From Aphelidium insulamus (Eukaryota; Aphelidiomycota; Aphelidea; Aphelidiaceae), in assembly GCA_036784855.1 (NCBI GenBank), contig JAZDSV010000016.1, positions 252,709 to 316,708 on the forward strand: 64,000 bases of DNA, given 5' to 3'. The notes under the pieces are model-generated. The model did no database searches. It was not told the DNA's origin and worked only from the letters and a program-made list of their open reading frames with translations. The position numbers and the translations under genes were made by a program. Within the stretch, counting starts at the first letter, position 1, and every line of letters begins with the position of its first letter. This document shows positions 20,710-34,971 of the stretch, piece by piece.

Positions 20710-20861
20710 ATCTTAAGATATAAATATATTTACATCATTATAAACATTTTGTTAACAGCACATCCACCCCAAGTAAGACTGCAGGATGATCCGCGCCGAC
20801 TCAGAGTCCCGGTCTAGTCCGTAACCGTTGCGCACTTTGCTGTCAAATAAAGCAACATGTG

Positions 20862-21434
20862 CTACTGTGGACCGACGTGCCAGTGTGGTCTGCTACTAGC
20901 GCCACTTGAAGATCGTAGATTCTCTCTTGCAGCTACTGAGGACCGTCTCTCGTCCATCAACAGTACGGGCATTGCCGTCGAGTCCACTCCGGTCGGGCTC
21001 AAAGTTTGAGTGCTCGCATCATTCTGCATGGGCAAGACAGCTGTGAATGCTTCTTGGAGGAAGGCGCGCACATCATCGCATGACGCGGTGTCATCACTGC
21101 CGTCATTGTCCATCGGCCAGCCCACCACCCAACCGCCTACCCTCCAGGGTGCGGCCCCACTGACCAAACTGCTACCCAGTCCTCCGTAGCTTTGCCCGGC
21201 CAACAGGGTGGGCAGCATGCGCACACAGTCGCGTCGAGCAACGGTGCCAAGGGGACGCGAATGGCGTCTGCCAGCGTCCGACACGGCAAGGCCAACCCAC
21301 TTTGTGCCCACGTCCACGCCCAGCAGTAATGGCCGCGCACTGCAAGCTGGCCGCGTGCGCGCTTGCCGATGCAGGCATTGCGTGAACGCGGCGGCGCTTC
21401 GGCTTACGAGCGCGATGCCGTGGCCGCCATGCAT
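20862..21434 (-). CDS. YqgF/RuvX-fold nuclease-like protein, probably mitochondrial
   Basis: Single exon of 190 residues from the ATG at 21432-21434. An ATG-less stretch upstream stays open. The N terminus (MHGGHGIALVSRSAAAFTQC) is basic, with Arg, Ser and Ala and no acidic residue, like a mitochondrial presequence. The RNase-H-like core shows GVDVGTKWVGLAVSD with the first catalytic Asp, PLGTVARR, VVGWPMDNDG and VLLMDERRSS with the distal Asp. Bacterial YqgF matures the 16S rRNA 5' end; the mitochondrial relatives are little studied, so a role in mitochondrial rRNA or DNA processing is inference. Its start codon faces the next gene's start only 59 bp away. Confidence 0.8.
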   Translation of the reverse strand: MHGGHGIALVSRSAAAFTQCLHRQARTRPACSARPLLLGVDVGTKWVGLAVSDAGRRHSRPLGTVARRDCVRMLPTLLAGQSYGGLGSSLVSGAAPWRVGGWVVGWPMDNDGSDDTASCDDVRAFLQEAFTAVLPMQNDASTQTLSPTGVDSTAMPVLLMDERRSSVAARENLRSSSGASSRPHWHVGPQ

Positions 21435-21493
21435 TAATAAATAACACGGCGTGACCCTGACCGAAGCAGACACAACACAAGCTAATTACACAC

Positions 21494-23412
21494 ATGCTGC
21501 TGGCGGCTACTTTTTGCGTGGCGGCCGCGGTGCTGCATGCACCTGGTGTGGTGGCCGGAGATGTCGCGGCATCCTCGGCGGTGGCACAGATGTCGGCTGC
21601 GGTGCCATATATTCCAGTTTTCACCGTGTCGGTGGGAAAGGATATGGTGTGGGATGGTTCGTCCAACGCCACATACATGGTGGACGGCGTGAATGGACGC
21701 GTACGGGTGGACTATGAGCCACACAGATTTTCCCTATATTATCATGTATGCTCCAGCTGCATTAATGCGCTTATGTATGTAGTAATTGCTTGTGTTCAGG
21801 ATTCCGCGTATGATTTTGTGGTGGACGGCGCCGATGGATCGTGCTCGTCGTGGAAGCGTCAAGCGATCAAATGGCAAATCTACACCAATATGTTCGAGAA
21901 TGCGACTCTGGCCGGCTCCATGAAGCACAATGGCCGTGTCATGCAGCGCTGGACAATGTTGAAGCCGTGGCTGTATGGAGTAGGTGGTGTAAACGAAGAC
22001 CCAATGGAGTTGTTGGTGGATTCTCGTGGTAACTACGCTGCAATTGCAAGCGGGAGAAGCTGGCCAACAATGTACTATGATATTTACAACTTTACACGTA
22101 CGATAAATGAGAGCGCATTCGACTTGGATGGTCTACTTCATTCATGTTCACCGGTTGGCGAACCAAACGTGCCTGAATTCACAACGTTCTTCCACGATCG
22201 CCACCACAACACGACAAAGAAGATTGCAAGATCGGCATATCAGTCGGTTGTCAAGATGACCGAGACCAACAGCCACGGCCAAGAGTACATTAGCGTGAAG
22301 ACAAAGGTGAGCTTTGCCTTGAGATTGAAGTTGCAATCGCTAAATTGTGGCCAGAAGAAAAAGTATGAATTCACGACGGCAAATGAGGAACCCTTTTGTG
22401 CCGCATGGCCAATTACTGAAAATGAATGTGACGATGATGTGACGCTATTTGACCGTTCACAGGTGCGATGATTTGGGTGCTGCTTTGCACAAATTTTAAT
22501 GCTATGTACATGCAGTATTATGGATCATTCAATGTGAATGGCCGTCAGCTGCTGATGTGGAAAGACGTGCAGTTATTGATTGACTCGTGGGACTGGCATG
22601 GTAGCATAATGCTCACCGATGCATCCACGGGGGACTACGTTGCGTTCACGTCCTACCTTCATCCAGATCATTCGGTGAGGAATATTTCGGAGTATGAACT
22701 TACGTTTGAGGACTTTACACAATTCGCCGACTTGTCCACGCCATTACCGTTTGACAAATGCCAACTTCAGTATGACGACAATACCGTGGCAAACAGTTTG
22801 CTCCGAGAGCAGAAGCCCGTGCCTTTCATTCCTCAATTCACTGCTACGGTAACGCTGCAAGATTCTACTTATAAGTACGCGGTGGATGCTCTGAATAACC
22901 GCGTAAAAGTGGTTTATGGTGAAAAAACCGATTTGTTCCTTCCTATACAAAATTCCCAGGTATGTAAAATTGCTTGTTCATACGGAGCTGATGTCAACCT
23001 AATTAGATGGCGACATATGATTTCACTTTCGGTCAAGATGACTGTTACTTGTTGCAAGTAAAGTATCAGTGGGATTGCGATATCTTTTCGAACGCAACGG
23101 TAAGCCCACACGATTATGTAAATTATTCTCTCATATACAAAGTATGCCGGTGAAACCGTATTCCAAGGTCGCAAGGTGGATCGCTGGTTGCATGTGCGCG
23201 GCCTCGATTGCGGGCCCGTGGTATGGCCTAACCAAGTTATGCTTGTCGATGCCACGAGTGGCGATTACGTGGCCTACATTGAAGGCCCCAATGACCCATG
23301 GGTGTTTCAAACCATTGAGCGCCGTGTGGCACCTGGAGCATTCGAGCCAGGCATTCCACTGGAGCGCTGTGGACCAATGTGGGCGATGGAGCGTGACGTA
23401 AGGTTTCGCTGA
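21494..23412 (+). CDS. secreted protein of three LolA-like repeat units
   Basis: Six exons (21494-21745, 21800-22306, 22355-22462, 22516-22959, 23007-23099, 23143-23412), all in phase 0, give 557 residues. After the signal peptide (MLLAATFCVAAAVLHAPGVVA) the protein has about 2.5 related units of 170-190 residues. Each begins P-x-IPxFT, continues with a ...VDGVNGRVRVDY or VDALNNRVKVVY strand, then YxF just after an intron, an RxxxRW or RQLLMW strand, MLxDATSGDYVAY and a closing C. The unit pattern resembles the LolA/lipoprotein-carrier-like proteins reported in protists; that is a suggestion only. The last exon may continue: GAC|GTAAGG at 23398 would be a good donor, so the C terminus is uncertain. 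The intron at 22307-22354 is stop-free and a multiple of three. Confidence 0.75.
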
Positions 23413-23631
23413 TTCGTGGGATTTCATATACTTCAATGCAACACAATAATACAGCATCATCACCATAAGAGTGCATGTATGAGTGGTATGAATTGTGTAT
23501 GTGCTGCCCGTTTTGTTCGGCCCCCGTTCCACGCGCGCCACAGCCTCCGTTATATTTCTATCGTCCGTGAAGTGAAGCGACTGTTTGACACACCACGCAC
23601 TCTCTCTCCCTCAAGCACCAATACATCAATC

Positions 23632-24240
23632 AACCATATGCAATGCAAGAGATATACTACGTGTGTGACATATGTGTATGAGTGAGTGTGCGCGCCTAGT
23701 CTGCTTGAATGAGCAGAGAATCCACTCCACGTGAAACGCATCAGCTAGAGGAAGTGATGGGAGACCGTCGAGGGCGCAGCGTGAAGGACGAGAGCTCCAC
23801 GATGGGACACCAGTGGCAAGAAAACTCGGCTACCCGATTATAGCAGATCTCTGAGCACCTTTTTTTTCTTGTGCACAAAAAACATGTCGTACTGAGAGGG
23901 CGCGACAGTTAGTGCTGCTGAGAGTGCTGCTCACCACCGGCACAGAGAAGTCGTACACGTACTGCAGCTCCCGTTGGGAATGCATTCCGGCCCGTGATGA
24001 CCAATGGTCTCATCAGAGGGATAGTCAATGTGGAAATATTGCGAGCGTGATAAACGGCAAAGAATTCACGCCATCGCATTGTTTGCGGAGGTATTCGGTC
24101 GCCAGGTCATAGGCACGCTTCACCACCGACTCCTTGAAGTCGTTGTCATAGATGGCGCCACCAGGCGGCACACACCTGCCAGTGGCAGTTGCCCTGTCGG
24201 TGCTAATCCAGCAAACCCCCTTCCACTATGTCCAAGAATA
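23632..24240 (-). pseudogene. relic of secreted cysteine-rich family 1
   Basis: Read on the minus strand in shifting frames, the block contains family pieces in the right order: CVPPGGAIYDNDF (about 24170), YLRKQCDGV (about 24070), RELQYVYDFSVPVV (about 23950) and WCPIVELSSFTL (about 23790). Several stops and frameshifts make it clearly dead. The sequence beyond its 3' end matches the flank of the relic at 20245. Confidence 0.75.
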
Positions 24241-24430
24241 CCTGGCACCAATTGCCACCGCTTTTCCCAACAGAGATTGTGTGATCATACCGCCATCTTG
24301 TTCAATGAGAGCCACAGCGTCACTGCCGCGATAAAATTCATTTCAAAATGCACTTATAAGTGCCAACTATAGTTGGCAAATATTTGGTATGTAAACTGTA
24401 GTTCGGGGCACTCTGGAAAAAGGTGTAAAC

Positions 24431-24607
24431 TTAAGGTTTCGGCTGATCGGCATATATAGCAAAGTGTAAAATATAGGTACTACGGTGTAAACTCAGTACA
24501 CCGCCAGCCTTGCAGAGCATTGCGGAGCGTGGCAGGAAAGCAGTGAAGGCGGCACTACGCACTGGTTGCACACGCAGCAGTGCAGAACGTAGCAGAGTGA
24601 CGCACAT
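24431..24607 (-). CDS. possible short ORF behind a TATA box
   Basis: A 58-codon frame starting MCVTLLRSALLRVQPVRSAA lies about 50 bp downstream of a strong TATATAAAGG element at about 24657-24666 (minus strand). The start is rich in Arg, Leu and Ser, like an organelle presequence, but no domain or homologue is visible. It may be the first exon of something, or chance. Confidence 0.22.
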   Translation of the reverse strand: MCVTLLRSALLRVQPVRSAAFTAFLPRSAMLCKAGGVLSLHRSTYILHFAIYADQPKP

Positions 24608-25495
24608 GGAAGTAGTATGACAATGGAGGAACAGAATAGTGGTACGCGGACGTCCCCTTTATATACCTGAGCTGTCGCGCGTCGCGTATGATGCACCTTG
24701 GCAAAACCTTGGCAAAAATTTGTCGCGACGTGACGCGTCGCGTTGAGTACCGTATCCATAGCGGCACACATGCACGTCAGTGACAGTACGTTATGTCAAT
24801 GTAGGGTGTAATGTGTAACTGCTGAATTTGCTTAATAAGTGAGTGGCTCGCAGTTATTACTCATTGTATGGCGATACACAGTGGCAGCCTCACTATAATG
24901 AGAAAACATAACCAAAAGTTATATGTAAAGCGCGAAAATAGGAATGCACCGTCTACGGATAGCGCCTTGCAGCTCTGCTCGTTGTAAGACCGACCACAAG
25001 TATGAAGCAGCAATTGCTCGATATAGATCCATCATTTACAACTATTGTGCTGTAAAATATAAGATGCATCGTCTAATCGTCATCTGCACAAAGCACAGTT
25101 AATTGGTTCCTGCTGCCTCACTTAGCTAGTAATGTATGGAACTGATTGAACGCCAAAATGGCGCTGAAATGCGAGTAGATGCAGCTCTAGGTGTACCTGC
25201 TATAGAGCGCAGCATTTTTTTATGCATCGGCATGAACGGTGGCACTTAGCCGCTGACACACGATGAAACATTGTTTGTTGCGGGTGCCATCGGTTAAGGC
25301 TATCTGAGTAACCTTAGCGGGTGCCATGGGGGTGCCATAGTGACCCGAGCTATCAATCACCTACCAAAGATTGTAAAAGGGTAACTGCCAATCAGGACAC
25401 AGCGAGCGTTGTTTCTGTTTAAAACGAAACGCAGGCGATACGGGACCTCAAACGTTATATTAATGCCTCATTGAGTGATAACTACAGCGATACCT
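24608..25495. other. long intergenic stretch, no gene seen
   Basis: About 890 bp without a supported gene on either strand. It contains the TATATAAAGG element at about 24657 and a few short direct repeats (GGGTGCCAT at about 25280-25340), nothing more. Confidence 0.5.
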
Positions 25496-26212
25496 TTACA
25501 GATTGCTGCTTTGAAAGCGGAGTATTTTGACACAGTCACACGTGGATGAAATGGGGTCGGGTCGGTCAGGCAGTGTGAAGGAACTCAACCCCACTATCGG
25601 CTGCCAGTCACATGTAAATTCCCCGACATTATCGCTGCCGCACCGCTGATTGCAAGCGATTTTGCGTTCGGCGCATGTGGCGGCAATGTCGTACTTGGTG
25701 AGCGTGCCGGGAGTGTTCAGAACCGGGACCGACCGGTCAAACACGTATTGCAGCTCTCCGGCGCCGTAGCAATTGTCACCGACAAATCCAATATCACTGA
25801 GATAACCATTACGAGCATGATACACCGAGACGATACTCACGCCGTCGCACGGCTGATCACGCAAGCGCAGAGCCAATTCTTCCGCCACGCGCACCACGAG
25901 CTCACTGAAATCATTGTCGTACTTTGTGTCGTTGGCGGCGAAGCAGAATCCCGACGAGAAACTGCTGTCATTGCCCACACCACAGACGTTCATTGCGGCT
26001 ACCAAACCCTGTCCCAGTGCCATGCAATCTGCTTGACGTTTGGATAGACTATTTTCGCACCACGCCACTCCGTCCGCGCCAGACAGAGAAACAGTCAACG
26101 TGGTCACGTCTACGGTCAGCGGACCGTGCCCGTCAGCCGTCTGTTGAGACAAGAGCGGGTGCGCTATGACCGTGGCAGCAGCGACAAGCGCGACGATTGC
26201 CGTGACCAGCAT
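25496..26212 (-). CDS. secreted cysteine-rich protein, family 1, copy C
   Basis: Intact single exon of 238 residues. It has a signal peptide (MLVTAIVALVAAATVIA) and the full family pattern: AWCENSLSKRQADC, AAMNVCGVG, KYDNDF, QPCDGV, YHARNG, LQYVFDRSVPVL, TKYDIAATCAERKIAC, FTCDWQPIVGLSSFTLPDR and a closing CDC. It is the best reference for what the broken copy B and the two relics have lost. Its start is 247 bp from the uracil phosphoribosyltransferase start, in divergent orientation. I do not recognise the family beyond this window. Confidence 0.85.
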   Translation of the reverse strand: MLVTAIVALVAAATVIAHPLLSQQTADGHGPLTVDVTTLTVSLSGADGVAWCENSLSKRQADCMALGQGLVAAMNVCGVGNDSSFSSGFCFAANDTKYDNDFSELVVRVAEELALRLRDQPCDGVSIVSVYHARNGYLSDIGFVGDNCYGAGELQYVFDRSVPVLNTPGTLTKYDIAATCAERKIACNQRCGSDNVGEFTCDWQPIVGLSSFTLPDRPDPISSTCDCVKILRFQSSNL

Positions 26213-26458
26213 GTCTGGTGAAGTTCACTGACTAAAGCGTGACTCATTGTCGTTTGAACAAGGATGGCCGATTATACGCGTGTCATCCACTTTGCTGCTT
26301 TCCCCTGTCACGACATTCAATTACGTGAATATATTGATCAATGTAGTGGCTGTGTTCTATGGAAGTTGTGGTGGCCACATTGTGAGTTTGCGTTGCTCGT
26401 GGCAGCACGTATATTGATTTTTTCGATCTTCGAAGATTACTTAACCTTGAATCGCGAT

Positions 26459-27425
<967 letters not shown>

Positions 27426-27537
27426 ACAACAACATACGATAACTTTTACAAAATACAAAATATACAGAATACATTGTAAAGAAAACGATAAACTTTATAA
27501 TCTTAACGAATGAATGAATGAAGTGGTAAGAGCGCGG

Positions 27538-29126
<1,589 letters not shown>

Positions 29127-29712
29127 AATTGATGTATAAGGATAGAATGCAGAGAACTACAACGTCAGCATGTGAGCAATACATAGCAGTAGCAACGCGC
29201 GGACCTACACGACACGATGGCAGTGAAACGGCGGTACGGATTCTGCAGTCAGGAGGTCGAGCGAGGAGAGCGTCGGCGAACAATGTCAATTTCCACGGAG
29301 ACTTTGAGGAGAACGCCGAGGGGCCATTGCGCGCTTTTTAAGCTTCGGCTTCGGTTGGCCGCATCCTGCGTCGATGATTGGCTGCTGAACGATCGCGTGC
29401 AGAATCGGCGATCAATGACGGCTGCCATTGGCTGCGTGCTGGATCGCTGCATCCTGTGCCATTATCTCGCCGGATCTCCCTACAACTCAAGGTCTACATA
29501 TTGATTGTTAGACCTGTTGCAGGAATATTGCCCTTTCTATGTGCCGTACATTATAATTAATCATATCTGCTATCTCTCGGTCATGACCGCACTCATCTTT
29601 CACTAAACTGACAGCCATGGTCAGGTATCGATAGGCAAACGTAAAGGTTTTATTACCTGCACATATTATATCGTGCTTGCAATTGTTTTAGCTCTCCATT
29701 AGACCGATCAAG
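29127..29712. other. divergent promoter region between C2H2 factor and MOB1
   Basis: Holds the C2H2 gene promoter (inverted CCAATCA at 29375, a second ATTGGCTGCG at about 29428) and the MOB1 upstream region. No gene is supported. Confidence 0.5.
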
Positions 29713-30627
29713 ATGCTTGACAAGGCGAACTCCGGTTTCTTGTGCGCTATCCCTGTACCATGAATACGTGCTCACCTAGCGCCGCAGTTCCGAGGACAAG
29801 ACATTCAGAGCAAAGAAGAACTTTGCATTCATACAGGGCTCTGCGAAGCGGGACCAGATCAAGGAGTACCTCGTCGTCACCCTGGGCGCAGGGAGCTTAG
29901 CGTATGTAACGAGCACATTCTCTGTGCCACTTTGCATACCACTCGCTGCTGACCGAGTTATGTTGGTTTTGTGTAGTAACGCAGTAAAGGTCCCGCCGAA
30001 CGGGGATCGCAACGAGTGGCTGGCCATGAACAGTGAGGCGATGCAGGCACAGGATCCACTGACATGACTCACCCTGACAGCGGTGGACTTCTTCAACAAC
30101 ATCAACATGGTGTACGGATGCGTCTCAGAGTTCTGCACCGATACTACCTGTCCTATTATGGGCGCTGGCAAAAAATACGAATACCTGCTGTGGCCCGACC
30201 CAAAGCGCAACTCGAAACCCACAAACTGCACCGCGCCCGAATACGTGGCCGCGCTAATGGAGTGGATCGAAGATCAGCTGGACAAGTATGTGCTACTCGT
30301 ATTTATACTTGTTGCTGACACGGCTAAAGTGAGGCGATATTCCCCCATGACGGCAAGTTCCCCGACACGTTCGAGAAGAACATTATCCGCACCATATTCA
30401 AGCGGATATTTCGCGTCTTTGCCCACATATATCACGCACATCTGCCAAAGATCGAGGAGCTGGGCGAGCAGCATCACCTCAACACCTGCTTCAAGCATTT
30501 CATGTATTTCGTCGAAGAGTTTGACCTGGTGGACAAGGCCGAGCAGAAACCGCTGGCTCACATCATTGAGCAGATTCTAAAGGACTTTCACCGCTCCACC
30601 GATGCGATAAGCAGTGCGAAAAAGTAG
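29713..30627 (+). CDS. MOB1: MOB kinase activator, MOB1 type
   Basis: Five exons (29713-29741, 29788-29901, 29977-30032, 30081-30285, 30330-30627) give 233 residues. The Mob/phocein fold is plain: KTFRAKKNF, LGAGSLANAVKVP, NEWLAMNTVDFFNNINMVYG, EFCTDTTCPIM (two zinc cysteines), YVAALMEWIEDQL, FRVFAHIYHAH (zinc histidines) and NTCFKHFMYFVEEF. MOB1 binds and activates NDR/LATS-type kinases in mitotic exit and cytokinesis control. The first exon is assigned by phase and carries only nine codons plus two bases; the rest is certain. The C terminus runs about 15 residues past the usual MOB1 end. Confidence 0.9.
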
Positions 30628-30706
30628 TGGTTATGGCAATGGAGTATGGTACACTGCACTTTATAGAGCCCGAGGTTGAATTATGTCCAGCAGCGCAAAA
30701 TACAGC

Positions 30707-33377
30707 TCATATAATGTGAATTGTTTCGTCGCGCTTATTCTTGACGTTCACTGTGCCGGGTTTGACTTGCGCGGCTGCAAATGTTAACTTCACCAAAACA
30801 GTGTTACATTTAATGGACATACCCTCATGACTGCTTAGTGCTGATGGGACCTTTTCGCCCGACTGCTGCAGCATCTGCTTCAGGTCATAGTACACCGCAG
30901 TGTCGTTCGGCGTCAAAAATGTGATGGCAACTCCCCGCTTGCCGGCTCGCCCCGTCCGCCCAACTCTATGAGTGTAATCTACAGCCACAGCGTCAATAGT
31001 GTGAATTTTGACATTGCGTGACGAACCTTCAATGTTCTTGGCCATGTCATAGTTGACCACCAGGGATACGTTTGGAATGTCGATACCACGACCGGCCACG
31101 TCAGTTGCCACCAATATGTCCTTGGTACCTTGTCGCAGTTGATTCAGCGACACCTCACGCAGATCCTGAGACTTTCCGCCGTGCAGAGTCGTCACCTTGA
31201 AATTGTCCTTCTCAAGTTGTCGCGCCACCACATCCACCGTGCGCTTCAAGTTGACAAACACGATAATGGGCGGTGCCCAGCCTTCTCGCAGCAGCGCGTG
31301 CAGCCGGTTCGGTTTCTTGTCCTCGGGCATCATTTCAATGCGCTGCTCCACCGTGTCCACCGCCTTGCCCAGCGATCCGATCTGCACCACAGCGGGTCGA
31401 CGCAGATACTCTTTCGCCAGCCGTTCCACCGCCGGCGGCATGGTGGCTGAAAACATGGTGGTCTGTCGGTACTGCGGCAAACCATCGACCACCATGCTAT
31501 TGGCATTCTCCGCAGACTCGTCGTCCGGCTTGGTGTTGGAGACGGGTAGAGCGTCCAGAATGTAGTTGACATCGGCCTCGAAACCCATATCAATCATGCG
31601 GTCCGCCTCGTCCATCACCAGATACGTGCACTGGTTCAGGGCCACAAACTTCCGGTCCTGCCATGGATGAGCGCTAGATATGCATCAATTCTCACATACC
31701 AAGCAGTCTTTCAGTCGGCCAGGTGTGGCAATGATTATTTCGGCACCGTTGCGCAAGTTGAATGACTGGTCCTCGATGGAGTGACCGCCCACCAGTGACA
31801 CTACGGTGTAGCCCATGTACCGCGAAAACTTGACGGCCTCGCCTTCAATTTGCTGAGCCAGCTCACGGGTCGGCGCCAGAATCAACGCATACGGCCCGTC
31901 GTGCGCATTCAAATCCGATATTTTTGGCATGCGGGTAATAAATGCCAGAATGGGAATGAGGAACGCTGCCGTCTTGCCGGAACCCGTCTCGGCAATACCG
32001 ATCAGATCACGATTCTGCAGCGCAATCGGAATGGCCTGCCGCTGGATGGGAGTCGGATCCTTGTACCCGACCTCCTCCAGTGCTTTAAGGACCTCTTGCG
32101 GAACGGGCGCCTCACGCCAGAAGCGCAACGGTTTCGGTATACTGCCGCCCTTGGACGAGATCTCGAACTCACTGCGCAGAATACGCCAGTCACGGTCCGT
32201 CATCTTGTCCAGTGGTTTGTCGGACCAGTGTCGGTCTTCATACTGGCGCTTCTTTTCCCGCTCGGCCACACTCTTTTCCATCTCCCTGCGACAAGTAGTT
32301 TCACATTAAACGGATGTAATATACTAGAATCGTACTTGACACGGTCACGCTCCACGTCGGTGCGCCGATCGCTGATCAGAGTCTTGTAGTAGGTGGACTG
32401 GTTCTTGTCCTGCTCCTTGGGATCGATGCCGCCCAAGTGTCCGCGACCAAACATGACTGCATGCTGCCTGTTCACGTCGTAAATGGGGTTCATGGAGCTG
32501 CTGGTGTCGTCCGTCTCGTCCCACTCGAAACGATACTTTTGGTCCACATTTCGCTTGCTCCTCGTGGTGTCTGTCGATTCCATCCCGAGATATCGGTCCT
32601 GTCAGGGATGATTATATTATTGTATTGTAAGTACAAATCTATCTGGCATACCCGCACGGCCACAATTTCCTTGTCCAGTTTGGGCGCGACGCTTGCCTTC
32701 ACTGTGGCTGCTTTACGGTAAGCTGGCTTCACTGCGACTACACTGGACATACCCGGAACACCGTTACCGGAGCGAACAGATTGCAATGCGCGCTGCTCAG
32801 CTTCCTGGCGAAGTCGACGCTGCTCTACCTCCTCCTGGCGTCGCTGCAGTGCCAGGGCCTCTCGTTGAGCCTTTGTCAGGAACACGGGCTTCTCCTTGGT
32901 CTCGCGCTCCTGGCGACGCTTCTCCAGCAGTTCCTGCAACGCCAGGGGTTCCCGTTTCTTGTTATTCGTCTGCAGCTCCTCGTCGGTGGCGGCAGGTATA
33001 GTTGCAGCGCCGTCTTTCATGGGTGAGGCGAGACGAGATCCCTCGCCAGATGCCGCGGTCGGACTTGGCGCATTATCGGCATCGCGTCGCTCACGGCCAC
33101 CACCATCACCGGCACTATCTCTACGATGGCGGTGTCGGTCACCGTCTCCTCTGCCATCGCGCATCTGCTGCGACTGTGGCGGCAGAGCGCGTCGATGGCG
33201 ATCATGGGACGAGGTAGTAGGCGGCGATCGGGAGCGCCGTCTGTGTGACGGTATACGCGCACTGGATGGTGGCGGTGAGCGGGACCGTGAGGAGCGCCGA
33301 CGCCTGTGCACTGCCGGCGAACGCGACCGGCGCCGAGGTCTGTCTGCTCGGTCGCGGTAATCGTCGCCGCGGTGCAT
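30707..33377 (-). CDS. PRP28: DEAD-box spliceosomal helicase PRP28/DDX23
   Basis: Five exons (32652-33377, 32336-32598, 31700-32285, 30823-31657, 30707-30774) give 825 residues, close to human DDX23. The N terminus is an RS/RD-rich arm (residues 1-110) followed by the [13 protein letters not shown] and [17 protein letters not shown] segment of this family. The helicase core has Q-motif [52 protein letters not shown] and [10 protein letters not shown]. The C terminus is the typical [19 protein letters not shown]. Prp28 displaces U1 from the 5' splice site so that U6 can pair with it. That makes it directly relevant to the unusual number of GC donors in this genome, although nothing in its own motifs looks odd. 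Confidence 0.95.
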
Positions 33378-33504
33378 ATTTAAGATGTGAATAAGACAAT
33401 TGTGTATTATATGTTGTGACTGGTGTGTATATAGCCTTGTAGTGCCGTCCAGGCACACGCACTCACGCACGCTTAGATACACTGCTGCCATGCGATACAA
33501 ATGT

Positions 33505-33659
33505 TCATAAATCTTCCTGAGAGCGGCGAACAATTCTCTGGACGCGCTTCTTGAACGCCTCGGGCTGTTCACGCCACTCAACCTGCACGATTGTATATAA
33601 AGCCAGGGTATACATATGTACAACAAATATGTCTACAATATATCTTATGTATATATACA

Positions 33660-33696
<37 letters not shown>

Positions 33697-34394
33697 GTTA
33701 CCGCAGCTTCAATGTTGGCAGGCGACTCGTCATTGGGCGAAGAGAGCATGGATATAACGCTGAGCAGAATGGTTTCAACCGTGTGGACCTTGTCATTAGT
33801 GCTCGACAGCGGCACAAAAACAACAATACCGGCAGCCAGCGCTCCTCGGCCTTCTCGTAGCCATACTTGTCATCGCCAGGTGGGTGAAGAATAGATATAC
33901 AGACGCGGCCATCGGGATATACTGTGCATTAATAACATTAGAGACTTGAATAATACCAACCATTCGGATGCCAAAAATCCTTCACGAACCGCATTGTCGG
34001 TGGCATCTACACCTTCATATTACTATTTGAGTGCAATATTGACGAGAGTGACGTATAGTGCAGTGAGATAGCCACACAAGAAGAGATAGCAGAATCGCGA
34101 GATCAACTCTACAGCCCAGTCAGTAGCTTGCCTGAGGGTAGGCGCGCGGAAAGGACAGCAGTGTCTTGAAGAAGCCGCCCTCATAGAGCGTTTCTGGCGG
34201 CCCAATAATAAGCACCTCCCACTCGTACACGTCCGAGTCATCGACCAGACCGGCGCTAAATCCATCCACGGGGTTCTTGCGCAAGTCTGCCAAGTGGTGA
34301 GCGCGATGTGCACCTACCAGCACATGTGCACCCAGACACAGCAGTTCTGCACACCTTTGAGCTGTTTCCGCAACAAAAGCGCCGACTGCTCCAT
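33505..34394 (-). CDS. UBC7: ubiquitin-conjugating enzyme E2 G (UBC7 type)
   Basis: Six exons (34355-34394, 34132-34286, 33961-34006, 33830-33921, 33702-33788, 33505-33582) give 165 residues, exactly the size of yeast Ubc7. Motifs: [67 protein letters not shown] (active-site Cys plus the acidic loop insertion of the G/R class), [20 protein letters not shown] and [12 protein letters not shown]. Ubc7/UBE2G works in ER-associated degradation. The intron at 34007-34131 must use a GC donor (CAG|GCAAGC), because only that junction gives the conserved AYPQMPP. The intron at 33583-33701 contains a long TA microsatellite. Confidence 0.94.
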
Positions 34395-34971
34395 CGCGTG
34401 TATGTATGAAGGGCGGCAAAGAGATCTCGCGCTCGGCACACAATCACACACACACACACACACAGACAAACAGGTCTACGCCGTGGAATAGGATGCGACT
34501 TGTTTATGTAAAGAGTCCGACTATGTATTATTTCGCTCGTAAACACATAATCAAGCATGTAAGGCATTGAAAGCATAGAGTCTTCTAATCTCTTCGTAGC
34601 GGTACTCGGGGAGTTTCATGGGCGGGAGAGTTCAGCAGACGAGGTGCACTTGCATAAATGCTACTAATAACGTGTAAATGTAATGGAATCTGAAGAAGTA
34701 TTACATAGTGTTGTATGTTGTATATAATGGTGCAATCTCTTCGTGTTATGTATGGTAACATGAAGTTTGCACACATGGTCCTCCGTTGTAGCATTTACAG
34801 CAATATGCCGGGGTGTCGATAGACAAGGTTAAGTTACCAGTGTCAATGTATGCATAAAGACATGTGCCCGGCCTGCATTCTGTTAATATTTAAATACACA
34901 CAACTGGAGCCTACCTAATCTCGCGCATCACTTTCACCACACACATCAGCACACATTTAAATAATCGCTGA
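34395..34971. other. divergent promoter region, UBC7 and ERV41
   Basis: No gene is supported in this 577-bp stretch. It has a CA run at about 34445-34465 and otherwise AT-rich sequence. Confidence 0.5.
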
